Positions 15,610 to 24,445 of a stretch of DNA of 25,198 bases are shown here, in pieces. The stretch comes from an uncultured Candidatus Midichloriaceae bacterium (GTDB taxonomy: Bacteria; Pseudomonadota; Alphaproteobacteria; Rickettsiales; Midichloriaceae): the NCBI GenBank assembly GCA_905479795.1, contig CAJQNX010000063.1, positions 1 to 25,198 on the forward strand, in the 5' to 3' direction. The notes beneath the pieces are model-generated. The model was not told the origin of the DNA. It made no database searches and saw only the letters and a list, made by a program, of their open reading frames with translations. A program made the position numbers and the translations under genes. Within the stretch, counting starts at the first letter, position 1; each line of letters begins with the position of its first letter.

Positions 15610-18600
15610 CTATTCATCATCATCTTTAGTTACATTATCAATTGCAGTATCGATCGCTTTATCCTGCACTTTTTCACGAATATTTTCCGCTATTCTCTCA
15701 GATACTTTTGAAGCCGTATTGCTTGCAACATTGGAAGATGCTGTTCCTGTTCCTGTTCCTGTTGCTGTTCCCGTTGCTGTTCCCGTTGCCGTTCCCGTTG
15801 CTGTTCCTGTTGCCGTTCCCGTTGCTGTGCCAGCTCCAACACCAGCTCCAGTACCTGCTGCTGTGCCTCCAGTTACTCCTGCACCCGCTCCCGCTGCTGC
15901 TCCAGGAGCTGCCCCTGCTCCTCCGGCAAGCGCTCCTACTCCTGCCCCAACCGCAGCCGTACCTACTGCGACTGCTGCACTTGCCGCAACTATTGCAGCT
16001 TGTTGAACTTTTGCTTTTACATAACCAGAGGTACTTGCCTCTACGGTTCCAATACTCATGTGTCTCATTGGGCTACCTGTCACTATCCAAGATGCAACTC
16101 CAGACATATATGAAGAAAATTCTGACATTCCACTTGCAATTAAATAGATAACCAAACCACCTGTAAATGTCATAGCATAAACTGCAAATGATGAATAAAT
16201 ACTTACAGCACCAGATTCATTTGGTGGAGAATGAACATCTAGCATACTTTGATAACCAGATATCCAGCATTCATTATACAAAGGTCCTAATTCTACTCTC
16301 ACTAAACAAGTGGAACAGGCAGTGAAATTAAAGATATAATAAATCAAGATCGTAATCACATAGTTCAAAATTATAATTGATGTATATACAAAAACGGGTT
16401 GCAATGCATATGAGAATAAATTTTTTGCCCATGAATCAAACATATGTTTAGTTTTTTCAAATAAGAGGCAAACTATAAATACAGGCGCTGTGACAATTAA
16501 AACTGAATTAATCATAATAGCAAATACGAACATCACTGTTGCTTTTACTATTGCTATGAAATAGTAAACTATAGCAAGAACCAAAAAGAATGCTGTAACC
16601 ATTCCAAGCAATCCATTTGTAAATATCGCCCAAATTCTCGACCAAGTATCTCCTGAAGTAAATTGATAAATTGGACCATTAAATATAGAAAATATTACAT
16701 ATGGATCCTCAATTATCATAGTTTCACAAGTTTGCTGATTACCACTAACTGCTTGTAAAAAGGATGCTGAATATCTTGCAACTAACTCAATACTTCCATC
16801 GATAAAGAAGGACACTAAGTATCCTCCAAAAAAATTCCAACTAGTATCTGAAATAAGAAAAACGACTATTGCAAATTTCATAATGTATTTAATAAACCCT
16901 TGCGTTGTGTAATCTACCAACCCCAACATATACGAAATCGCAAAAAATACTAAATACAACACAAGTATAATTTTTATAACATACGCAGCTTGTTTAATAA
17001 ATCCAGAAAAAACTACCCCTACCGCACCCACTTCTCTAAAATTTATCACACCCCCATTTTTATTTAATTCAATATCATAATCTAAATGGGAATTATTACC
17101 TGAGTTATCAGGACCAACAAGTACGGTTTTTATATCTTTCATTGCATCATAAATCAACCCCCCTTTTTCACACATGGGGTTGTCTCCTTTTTTACTCATA
17201 TTAACGTAATATTGGCCATGAGCATTGTAGTATTTATACGCTTCCTTCATGCCGTCATCAGCACCAGCATCTGGAGTCTCAAGTTTAATTCGTAAAAAGA
17301 TTACGCAACCCCCTGTATGCTCCGCACAATCATCTGACATTGATTTAGCATCTATAATTAAAAAACCTAAATCCTCTTTACCTTTCTTTACAATACTATC
17401 ATTGACATCAATCCAGTTTTTCTCATCTATAGCAGCACCTTTTTTTGCAACTGCATACTGAATATTTTCACCTTTTGATCTTGAGCAACCACTCCAATCA
17501 ATCGATATAGAGTAACCTCCAGAATCTTTTTGATAATCATTATAAAAATGTCTTAATGCTAATTTTGATCTCTTTTCAAATCTTGAGTCATTAAAAATCC
17601 CCTGCAATATATATTTGCTTTCCCCAGCCTCAAAAGTTTCCTTATCTATACATTGATAATTGCTATAAGTATTTGTACAGCCAGAGGTATCTTGACCAAC
17701 ATGATCATCTCCCTCTCCTTCTTTACAAGTGCAACTCAAATTTTTACCATTTTCTAATTTAACATTTCCTTCAAGGTATTTTCTATTTATCCCATCATCC
17801 ATAACCTTTCCAAGCAACCCAAATTCACATTTACTATTATCATCAGGAGTATCTGCTTTATCATCAGGAGTATCTGTTTTACAAGGAGTCTCTGTTTTAC
17901 ATTTATAACCATCATCAGGAGTATCTGTTTTATTAGGAGTGATAAGAGCGAAATTTTTTACCCCCCCTTTTCTAAAACACTCTCCTTCTAAAATTAAATC
18001 CTGTGAAGTTACAGAAGGTTGTTGTGCATTATTAGATGGACTCTTGATGACTAAATTGCTATTTTGGTACCATCTATCTATACAGTCTTTTTGATCCTCA
18101 ACGGCAGAATTCCAAATACACTTTTTAATAATTTCTTGTCTATTAGGATTGCTAATTCTAATAGGATATTTTATATTTCCCCCCTTATCTTCACTAACTG
18201 TGATTTCCTGATTATATGTGTAATCTCCATCCCAAACAACCGTTAATTTATCTTTATTCTTAAGATAAATGCTGGTGTCAAAAAAATTGGGATTCTTAGC
18301 TCCCCACCCGGCTCTAGAACCCTTTAATGTATAGCTATCTCCTGAAATTTGTTGCCAAAATTCCTTAGATCCACGATCTTTTTCTAAATCCTCTAATGCC
18401 TTTAGGTCCTCAGAAATATTCCCACTTTTTGTGTAAGTAAATTCACCATTAATGATCTCCTCCCAGTATTTCTTAGCATTAACAGGATTTTTTAGCTCGT
18501 TAAACTTATCATCACTTATAGTTGCTAAAAATCTGTGACTATATTTATTTTTCCAACGCATTTTATACCAATTGGAATTATCTATATTGTCAAAGATAGG

Positions 18601-19329
18601 GGTTACATCTATATGTTTTTTGCCGCATAAATACAGCTGATTATCTTTTGCCCCTCCCAATAAGCTAAATGAAAATTTATTCAGATTTGGCTTACCATCA
18701 GTGATTGGTTGAATCTCAAAACTAGTTTCAATAACATTGTATGCATTTTCTTCTTCAGTACCTTGGCACATCATACCAACACTTGCTTTTTCTTGCTGTA
18801 TAACTTTGTAAAAACTAATATAACCTTGCTCTAAGTCTTCATTACAAGCCAACGAGGAACTACAATCGCCAGCAGGGCCATATTTTTCGTGATCTTTTGT
18901 TGTCTTGCCATACACGCAAATTTTTTGAAATATGTCTTGATTTTCTTCATCCTCACAACTAGCACGAAATACCTCAAAATAATTAGATGAAAATCTATCA
19001 TCTCCACCTTTTTGGCATTTTGAATAACAATTTAGTATCACGTCTTCATTTAATTCCACAGAAAAAATTTCAGCATAAATGCTATTAGGATTAAGCATTT
19101 TGTATGGCTTAAACTTCCTTGAAAATGCCTCACATTCTCTTTTGCATATTTTTTGGCAATCTTTATTTAGGGGACTAAGTATTATACTATTTGAAGCCTC
19201 CTTTCCAGTGCCAAAACCATTAGGCATCAAACAATGCTCATAGAAATCTGCAGCTTTTGCTTCTTTAATTGTACAAAGAATAAATGAAAAAATAAAAAAT
19301 ATGACTAGTGCAAACTGCTTGCTTTTCAT
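15610..19329 (-). CDS. Very large VirB6/TrbL-family protein (type IV secretion) with repeats
   Basis: A 1239-residue protein. Residues 1-27 are a signal peptide ending in AKA. Residues about 28-765 form a large, Cys-rich, presumably periplasmic region, unrecognised, with (K)TDTPDD-type repeats at 465-497. Residues about 768-1075 hold six or more membrane segments, the VirB6/TrbL-like channel domain, including the conserved-looking KATVMFVFAIMINSVLIV area. After that comes a Gly/Ala/Thr low-complexity tail (about 1117-1198) with a perfect GTAT run, and a charged end with several acidic residues. Rickettsiales VirB6 paralogs are known for such long extensions flanking the channel domain and take part in the rvh type IV secretion system. 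Here it stands alone, without virB3/virB4 or other paralogs. The start has no clear Shine-Dalgarno. The family call rests on topology and architecture more than on a short motif. Confidence 0.82.
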   Translation of the reverse strand: MKSKQFALVIFFIFSFILCTIKEAKAADFYEHCLMPNGFGTGKEASNSIILSPLNKDCQKICKRECEAFSRKFKPYKMLNPNSIYAEIFSVELNEDVILNCYSKCQKGGDDRFSSNYFEVFRASCEDEENQDIFQKICVYGKTTKDHEKYGPAGDCSSSLACNEDLEQGYISFYKVIQQEKASVGMMCQGTEEENAYNVIETSFEIQPITDGKPNLNKFSFSLLGGAKDNQLYLCGKKHIDVTPIFDNIDNSNWYKMRWKNKYSHRFLATISDDKFNELKNPVNAKKYWEEIINGEFTYTKSGNISEDLKALEDLEKDRGSKEFWQQISGDSYTLKGSRAGWGAKNPNFFDTSIYLKNKDKLTVVWDGDYTYNQEITVSEDKGGNIKYPIRISNPNRQEIIKKCIWNSAVEDQKDCIDRWYQNSNLVIKSPSNNAQQPSVTSQDLILEGECFRKGGVKNFALITPNKTDTPDDGYKCKTETPCKTDTPDDKADTPDDNSKCEFGLLGKVMDDGINRKYLEGNVKLENGKNLSCTCKEGEGDDHVGQDTSGCTNTYSNYQCIDKETFEAGESKYILQGIFNDSRFEKRSKLALRHFYNDYQKDSGGYSISIDWSGCSRSKGENIQYAVAKKGAAIDEKNWIDVNDSIVKKGKEDLGFLIIDAKSMSDDCAEHTGGCVIFLRIKLETPDAGADDGMKEAYKYYNAHGQYYVNMSKKGDNPMCEKGGLIYDAMKDIKTVLVGPDNSGNNSHLDYDIELNKNGGVINFREVGAVGVVFSGFIKQAAYVIKIILVLYLVFFAISYMLGLVDYTTQGFIKYIMKFAIVVFLISDTSWNFFGGYLVSFFIDGSIELVARYSASFLQAVSGNQQTCETMIIEDPYVIFSIFNGPIYQFTSGDTWSRIWAIFTNGLLGMVTAFFLVLAIVYYFIAIVKATVMFVFAIMINSVLIVTAPVFIVCLLFEKTKHMFDSWAKNLFSYALQPVFVYTSIIILNYVITILIYYIFNFTACSTCLVRVELGPLYNECWISGYQSMLDVHSPPNESGAVSIYSSFAVYAMTFTGGLVIYLIASGMSEFSSYMSGVASWIVTGSPMRHMSIGTVEASTSGYVKAKVQQAAIVAASAAVAVGTAAVGAGVGALAGGAGAAPGAAAGAGAGVTGGTAAGTGAGVGAGTATGTATGTATGTATGTATGTATGTGTGTASSNVASNTASKVSERIAENIREKVQDKAIDTAIDNVTKDDDE
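15741..15824. repeat. Hexamer/12-bp tandem repeat inside the virB6-like gene
   Basis: Fourteen consecutive hexamers of the form C(C/T)GTT(C/G). From 15753 on they form six 12-bp units, CNGTTC-CNGTTG. On the minus strand each 12-bp unit encodes Ala-Thr-Gly-Thr. The array is far more GC-rich than the rest of the window. Length changes by whole units would keep the reading frame. Confidence 0.9.
17840..17940. repeat. Imperfect short repeats coding for TDTPDD-like motifs
   Basis: The unit ATCATCAGGAGTATCTG appears three times (near 17840, 17860 and 17911), with a degenerate copy at 17882 (AAGGAGTCTCTG) and a partial one at 17934 (TTAGGAGT). On the minus strand they encode K-T-D-T-P-D-D, K-T-E-T-P, K-T-D-T-P-D-D and K-A-D-T-P-D-D within the periplasmic part of the virB6-like protein. 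Confidence 0.8.
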
Positions 19330-19447
19330 TATAAATTGATCGCTACCAAATTAAATTTAAGCCTACATTTTAACTTAAGACTTTACAACAAAAATAATAC
19401 GCAGTATTAAGTTCTCTATTAATATAAATTTGTTACACATAAAATTT

Positions 19448-20659
19448 ATGTATAAAAACAATATGCTACTCAAAAAATTTATAATTTTTTTAGCTCTGCT
19501 TTTACCTCTATCCGCATGCATGAATAACAAAAAAACAAGCCGTAGCTCTGAGCTTGAAGATACAATCTTATGGCAATATTCTAATTATTTGAATAATACT
19601 GAAATTGATATGGGGATAGTAAATAAAGAAAATTATAAAATAGTTCATATTGATAATTCTTTAAGATTACCTTTAATATCACAACCAATTATTGGAAAAA
19701 ATTATTACATCGGCATGAATAGAAAGGGCGTGGTATCAAGAATTAATACCGCTAATAATAAAACTATTTGGCAAAATAAGCAAGCTAATCGCAAATACAC
19801 TTTTTACAGTAATTATTTAAATGGAGGGCTACTTCAACAAAAAAATAAAATTTATGCCTCCTTTGGTTCAGATTTTATAAATTGCCTAAATAGCAAAACT
19901 GGAGAATTAATATGGCAGCAAAAATTGCAAGAAATAGTTAGGGCATATCCAATTTTAGAGGATAACATACTTTATTTGCAAACCTTAAATAATGGCATGT
20001 ATTCTATCAATGCGGACAACGGCACTATCCTATGGTATAAATCTGGTATCAGTGATGGGGTGAGCGTAGTGAATGTTATTTCTCCAATAATACATAAAAA
20101 TACAATAATAATGCAAGATAGTTATGGAAATATAAACACTATCAACAAGTACACAGGCTTTGAAGAATGGAGTTTTGATGAAGAAAATATTTCTTTTGAT
20201 AACATTTTAAATGAGATAAAGGTTTCGACATATCAACCGCTTAAAGTAGAGAACTTTTTGTATTTTTATACATCAGGAGGATATTTATTTAAATTAAATT
20301 TATCAAACAAAGAAATTGCTTGGAAAGAAAAGCATAATATCGATAGACCGATTCATATCCATAACAACATTGCTTATGCAATTAGTGATAAAAACACTCT
20401 TTTAGCAATTAATTTAAAAACTGGTCAAAACATTTGGAAAGCTAAGCCTATAGATTATTTAGAGCACAAAGAAAAAAGAAAAAATAGATACTGGAATTCT
20501 CCAGTTGTAATAAATAACCTCATATATGTTTTTAGTTCTAAGGGTGACATACTGACATTCAAGATGACGGGAGAATTTAATAATGTTAAATATAAAGTTG
20601 GCAAAGGTTCGTATATTTCACCTATTAATACTGGCTCCAAAATATACATAATTTCTTAA
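19448..20659 (+). CDS. bamB: BamB-like outer-membrane assembly lipoprotein (PQQ-type beta-propeller)
   Basis: A protein of about 403 residues. The N-terminus is a lipoprotein signal peptide: LLKKF, a hydrophobic run, and lipobox LSAC with Cys24. The body carries repeated beta-propeller blades of the PQQ type with the recurring pattern G..IW: NKTIWQNK, GELIWQQK, GTILWYK, KEIAWKEK and GQNIWKAK. BamB is a lipoprotein of the BAM complex that folds beta-barrel proteins into the outer membrane; family and architecture fit. The open frame reaches back to TTG 19430; ATGs at 19448 and 19463 both leave a good signal peptide, and no Shine-Dalgarno decides between them. It diverges from the virB6-like gene across about 118 bp and is followed 8 bp later by the next gene. 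Confidence 0.82.
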   Translation: MYKNNMLLKKFIIFLALLLPLSACMNNKKTSRSSELEDTILWQYSNYLNNTEIDMGIVNKENYKIVHIDNSLRLPLISQPIIGKNYYIGMNRKGVVSRINTANNKTIWQNKQANRKYTFYSNYLNGGLLQQKNKIYASFGSDFINCLNSKTGELIWQQKLQEIVRAYPILEDNILYLQTLNNGMYSINADNGTILWYKSGISDGVSVVNVISPIIHKNTIIMQDSYGNINTINKYTGFEEWSFDEENISFDNILNEIKVSTYQPLKVENFLYFYTSGGYLFKLNLSNKEIAWKEKHNIDRPIHIHNNIAYAISDKNTLLAINLKTGQNIWKAKPIDYLEHKEKRKNRYWNSPVVINNLIYVFSSKGDILTFKMTGEFNNVKYKVGKGSYISPINTGSKIYIIS

Positions 20660-20667
20660 TATAATTT

Positions 20668-21459
20668 ATGGCATGCAATCACTCTCATGAATCTCAAAAT
20701 GTATTTGTACAGTATATTTTAGATTCAGATATATTAGGAATTAGCGGTATATCAGTTATATTTGCTCTGTTTATTTATGGAGTAATTGGTAGCTTCACAC
20801 ACTGTATAGGTATGTGTGGCCCAATAGCCTTAGGGCAAATGAATATAAGGTTAATGCACTTAAAAAAAGAACAGCTGAATAATTTAAATAAACTTAATTG
20901 CGCTTTATCGCTACCATATTACTTTGGCAAGGCCATAACATATGGGATTCTAGCATTGCTTACAAAATATTTATCAACTTCATTTAGTGATAGCATAATA
21001 TTTAAAAATATCGCAGGAATTATACTTATTATTAGTGCGTTTATCTGTCTAAAAATTTCTGTTATAAAAATTGTAAAAATAAAGCGTATTTCCTCTTTTT
21101 ATGCAATATCAAAGTATTTTAAATTTTTAGAAAACTACATAATTAATATAATCAAAAATTTGAGTTTAAATCCATTTGGAATTAAAGGGTTATTCATGGG
21201 GATGATTTTAGGACTCATACCCTGTGGATTAGTACTCAGCGCTATCATGATTACAACATCATACTCTAAAAATATATTTATATCTTTTTTCTCAATGTTT
21301 TTCTTTGGCTTAGGTACTTTCCCAGCTTTATTTATAATTAGCTATTTTGGACAACAAATAATGTTAAAAGCACAAAAATATTTAAATGCTGTTTTTTCTA
21401 TCTTCATGTTTGTAAATTTTCTATTATTATTAAATTTTGCTATAGAATTATTAAAATAA
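20668..21459 (+). CDS. Membrane protein of the DsbD/TauE-SafE type (DsbD_2-like)
   Basis: A 263-residue polytopic membrane protein with about six hydrophobic segments. Two family motifs are visible: HCIGMCGPIALG at residues 45-56 (Cys46, Cys50) and NPFGIKGLFMGMILGLIPCG at about 168-187 (Cys186). This is the pattern of the UreH/CcdA-like family (DsbD_2, sulfite-exporter-like). Members are linked to moving reducing equivalents or to copper handling for cytochrome oxidase maturation, but the substrate cannot be read from the sequence. The N-terminus MACNHSH could bind metal. It starts 8 bp after the bamB-like stop, so the two are likely cotranscribed. It converges with mraY over 46 bp that show no hairpin. 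Confidence 0.75.
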   Translation: MACNHSHESQNVFVQYILDSDILGISGISVIFALFIYGVIGSFTHCIGMCGPIALGQMNIRLMHLKKEQLNNLNKLNCALSLPYYFGKAITYGILALLTKYLSTSFSDSIIFKNIAGIILIISAFICLKISVIKIVKIKRISSFYAISKYFKFLENYIINIIKNLSLNPFGIKGLFMGMILGLIPCGLVLSAIMITTSYSKNIFISFFSMFFFGLGTFPALFIISYFGQQIMLKAQKYLNAVFSIFMFVNFLLLLNFAIELLK

Positions 21460-21505
21460 CACTTCTAAATACTATTACAACACCTCCACACATAATTTAA
21501 ATATT

Positions 21506-22594
21506 CTACCGTATCTTCAAACTAAAAAGACCTATTAGTGCAAATATAATTGCTAAAATCCAAAATCTAATAACAATAGTTGGCTCAGACCATCCTATTT
21601 TTTCAAAATGATGATGGATTGGTGCCATTTTGAATATCCTTTTTCCTCGTAATTTAAATGAACCAACTTGCAAGATTACAGAAATTGCCTCAAAAACAAA
21701 AACAAATCCAGTAATAAATAAAATCAGTTCATTTTTTGTAATAACGCTTATAGTTCCAATTACTGCACCAAGAGCCAAACTACCAGTATCCCCCATAAAA
21801 ACTCTTGCTGGTGGTGCATTATACCATAAAAATCCCAACCCTGCACCTATCATTGAAGAACAAAATATAGTTATTTCTCCAGCATTTTTTACATATAATA
21901 ATTTTAAATAATTAGCAAAAACAACATTACCTACTAGATAAGCAATAATTGCAAAAAAAGCAGCGGATATTATAACTGGCCCAATAGCTAAGCCATCCAA
22001 ACCATCAGTAAGATTAACTGCATTTGATGAGCCCGTTATTACACAAATTCCAAATATAAAATAAAACATCCCCAAATCTATTATTAGATTTTTGAAAAAT
22101 GGAAAAACTAAGGTTGTTGAATGATTTTCTACACTATAATAACTAATGACGCCAATAGCAATTGCACTAAAAACAAATTGGAGAAAAAATTTTAATTTAG
22201 CAGATATTCCTTTAGAATTATTATGTTTTAGCTTTTTATAATCATCCGCACCCCCTATTATTCCAAAAGCAATCAAGATAAAACTCAACAACAGGACGTA
22301 CACATTTTTTACGTTTGCCCATAAAAATGTTGAGGTTAATATAGCAAGAATTATCAAAACTGCACCCATGCAAGGGGTGCCTTTTTTGGTAATAGAATGA
22401 TTTTCAGGACCATTATCTCTAATAGGTTGGCCATTTTTTTGTATTGATGAAAGGTAATTTATAAATTTATCTCCATAAATTAGCATTATTAAAAATGCTG
22501 TAAAAAGGGCTCCTCCACTTCTAAAAGTAATGTATTTAAATATATTGAAAAATGAAAAATACTTAACTAAGAATTCGGCTAAAATTGGAAGCAT
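21506..22594 (-). CDS. mraY: Phospho-MurNAc-pentapeptide transferase MraY
   Basis: A 362-residue inner-membrane enzyme that joins UDP-MurNAc-pentapeptide to undecaprenyl phosphate, forming lipid I. Seen: about ten membrane segments, ADDYKK with Asp117-Asp118, NAVNLTDGLDGLA at 191-203, FMGDTGSLALG at about 266-276, and the HHHFEKIGW motif at 327-335. The usual GTPTMGG reads GTPCMGA here. Length is normal for the family. The gene is separated from its usual mur/fts cluster and follows holA by 5 bp. Its integrity argues that the organism still makes some peptidoglycan. Confidence 0.97.
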   Translation of the reverse strand: MLPILAEFLVKYFSFFNIFKYITFRSGGALFTAFLIMLIYGDKFINYLSSIQKNGQPIRDNGPENHSITKKGTPCMGAVLIILAILTSTFLWANVKNVYVLLLSFILIAFGIIGGADDYKKLKHNNSKGISAKLKFFLQFVFSAIAIGVISYYSVENHSTTLVFPFFKNLIIDLGMFYFIFGICVITGSSNAVNLTDGLDGLAIGPVIISAAFFAIIAYLVGNVVFANYLKLLYVKNAGEITIFCSSMIGAGLGFLWYNAPPARVFMGDTGSLALGAVIGTISVITKNELILFITGFVFVFEAISVILQVGSFKLRGKRIFKMAPIHHHFEKIGWSEPTIVIRFWILAIIFALIGLFSLKIR

Positions 22595-22599
22595 ATTTA

Positions 22600-23598
22600 T
22601 TACTGAACTTTTTGAACTAGGTACTGGTTTAAAATAAAATATGGGTTGGGAATAAAAGATTTTTTACAACTTAACTCAAGCTCTACAAGCTCCTCCATAA
22701 ATTTTAATGCTTTTTCAAAGCTAATTTTATTGCAAATATCTAAAAAAATATTTTTTTCCTTAAAGAAGATTGGAGGTTTTATATTATTAATGATAAAATT
22801 AACACTCTTATTATCATATTTTTCTTTGTTCTTAACAAATAATACTTTGCTAAAATAGTTTTGAATAATTCTGATCATATTAATAAAATTTATATCCTGA
22901 ATCCTTTCCATTTGTTGCAATAAATTACGCTTATCCTTAAAAACAATAGCGTGGCATAGATTAATATAAACTAGATCTTTTGTTCCTGATATTACATTTT
23001 GAACAATTTCTATCGTTAATTCTTTTTCACTCCCTAAATACTGCACTAATTTTTCTAATTCGTTTTTAATTAACAGTAAATTATCTGGTAAGGAATTGGC
23101 GATTATATTAACTACTTCGGTATTAAATTCGATATTTTTTTTTCTTAAAAAGATTTCAATAAAATTGATTGTTGAATATAAATCTAATTTATAACAATTA
23201 ATAAAACAAAACTTATTAGTAGATTCAATATCTTTATAAGTTTTAGATGATTTTCTAAGATTTTCAGCCTGTATTATAAATAAAAATTTATTATCACTAT
23301 TTTTTATGATATCCAAAACATCCTTTTTAATGGTCTCCCCAACATTTTTAATAATGATGGCTTTTTTTTCGGAAAACAATTGAAGAGATTGTAGATGATT
23401 TTGTAATAATAAATGATTTTTTTGCAAAGCTGAATGCTCAAGTTTTTCAATATGACGATCTTCATCTTTGAAGTACTTTTCTAGCAATTTTTCAGTAACG
23501 TAGATCACTTGACCAAAGTCATCCCCAACAAGAAAAAAATCTAAATGTGATGTGTTATTTTGTAAATACGAGTCTAATTGTTTAAAATTAACATTCAT
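22600..23598 (-). CDS. holA: DNA polymerase III delta subunit
   Basis: A 332-residue clamp-loader subunit that opens the beta sliding clamp. Seen: an N-terminal region with FFLVGDD..., then the typical SLQLFSEKKAIIIKNVG (residues about 71-87), AENLRKSSKTYKDIE (about 111-125), and the helical domain motif LIKNELEKLVQYLG. The sequence is strongly diverged, as is common for holA in reduced genomes, but length and motif order fit. The ATG overlaps the map stop as ATGA (23595-23598), so translation is probably coupled. Confidence 0.88.
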   Translation of the reverse strand: MNVNFKQLDSYLQNNTSHLDFFLVGDDFGQVIYVTEKLLEKYFKDEDRHIEKLEHSALQKNHLLLQNHLQSLQLFSEKKAIIIKNVGETIKKDVLDIIKNSDNKFLFIIQAENLRKSSKTYKDIESTNKFCFINCYKLDLYSTINFIEIFLRKKNIEFNTEVVNIIANSLPDNLLLIKNELEKLVQYLGSEKELTIEIVQNVISGTKDLVYINLCHAIVFKDKRNLLQQMERIQDINFINMIRIIQNYFSKVLFVKNKEKYDNKSVNFIINNIKPPIFFKEKNIFLDICNKISFEKALKFMEELVELELSCKKSFIPNPYFILNQYLVQKVQ

Positions 23599-24398
23599 TT
23601 TTTTAAATTATAGGGTGGACAATTTAAATCTTTTTCAGATTTTGTGAAAATCTCATAACCATCATTAGTAACACCTATTGTGTGCTCAAATTGTGCCGAA
23701 AGTGAATTATCTTTAGTGATAACTGTCCATCCATCATCCAGCATTTTAGTCTCCCATCCTCCAGTATTAATCATTGGCTCAATAGTGAAAAACATTCCTT
23801 TTTTCAATTCCACATCGTTTCTTATATCATAGTAATGTAAAACACTTGGAGAAGTATGAAAATCCTTACCAATTCCATGGCCACAATACTCTCTTACAGC
23901 TGAGTAATTGAATTTCTTAATATATTCTTCTATTACTCTACCAATCTCATAAAGAGGAATTCCTGGCTTTACAATCTCAATAGCTCTCATCATAGCTTCA
24001 TAAGTTATCTCCACCACTCTCTTAGCCTTAATCGGAATTTTCTTGCCTACATAAAACATCCTACTTGTATCTCCATGCCATCCGTTTAAAATAACAGTTA
24101 CATCAATGTTTACTATGTCCCCTTCATTTAATTTTTTCTCTCCAGGTATTCCATGGCACACAACGTGATTAACAGATGTGCAAATTGATTTTGGAAATCC
24201 TTTGTAATTTAAAGGTGCAGGAATAGCGCCATTTTCAATAATCCTATTGTGACATAAAGTGTTCAGTTCATCAGTAGTGACCCCAGGTTTGACAAAATCT
24301 GTTATAAAATCAAGTATAGAAGCAGCTAGCCTACCAGCTTTTCTCATTGATTTAAAATCTTCCTCATTATGAATTATAATACTTGGATTCTCTTTCAT
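23595..24398 (-). CDS. map: Methionine aminopeptidase, type I
   Basis: A 267-residue enzyme that removes the initiator methionine from new proteins. The five metal ligands are all present: Asp99 in NIDVTV, Asp110 in WHGDTSRMF, His174 in CGHGIGKDFH, Glu207 in FTIEPMI and Glu238 in AQFEHTIG. Their spacing matches E. coli Map, and the substrate-binding His82 lies in VCHGIPG. Length is typical of type Ia. It is the first gene of map-holA-mraY and divergent from the COQ9-family gene, with 47 bp between starts. Confidence 0.97.
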   Translation of the reverse strand: MKENPSIIIHNEEDFKSMRKAGRLAASILDFITDFVKPGVTTDELNTLCHNRIIENGAIPAPLNYKGFPKSICTSVNHVVCHGIPGEKKLNEGDIVNIDVTVILNGWHGDTSRMFYVGKKIPIKAKRVVEITYEAMMRAIEIVKPGIPLYEIGRVIEEYIKKFNYSAVREYCGHGIGKDFHTSPSVLHYYDIRNDVELKKGMFFTIEPMINTGGWETKMLDDGWTVITKDNSLSAQFEHTIGVTNDGYEIFTKSEKDLNCPPYNLKK

Positions 24399-24445
24399 TA
24401 TTATCTATTATAGTACAATCTAGCAATCAAAAAATTATTAATTTT

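Noticed and set aside
15741..15824. Possible CRISPR-like or regulatory direct repeats
   Set aside because: The units are contiguous without spacers and stay in the frame of a long gene, so this is a coding microsatellite.
15602..16151. Two plus-strand open frames rich in Val-Pro/Ala and in Leu/Pro
   Set aside because: They are the antisense of the tandem repeat and Gly/Ala-rich tail of the virB6-like gene. The low-complexity composition removes stops on both strands.
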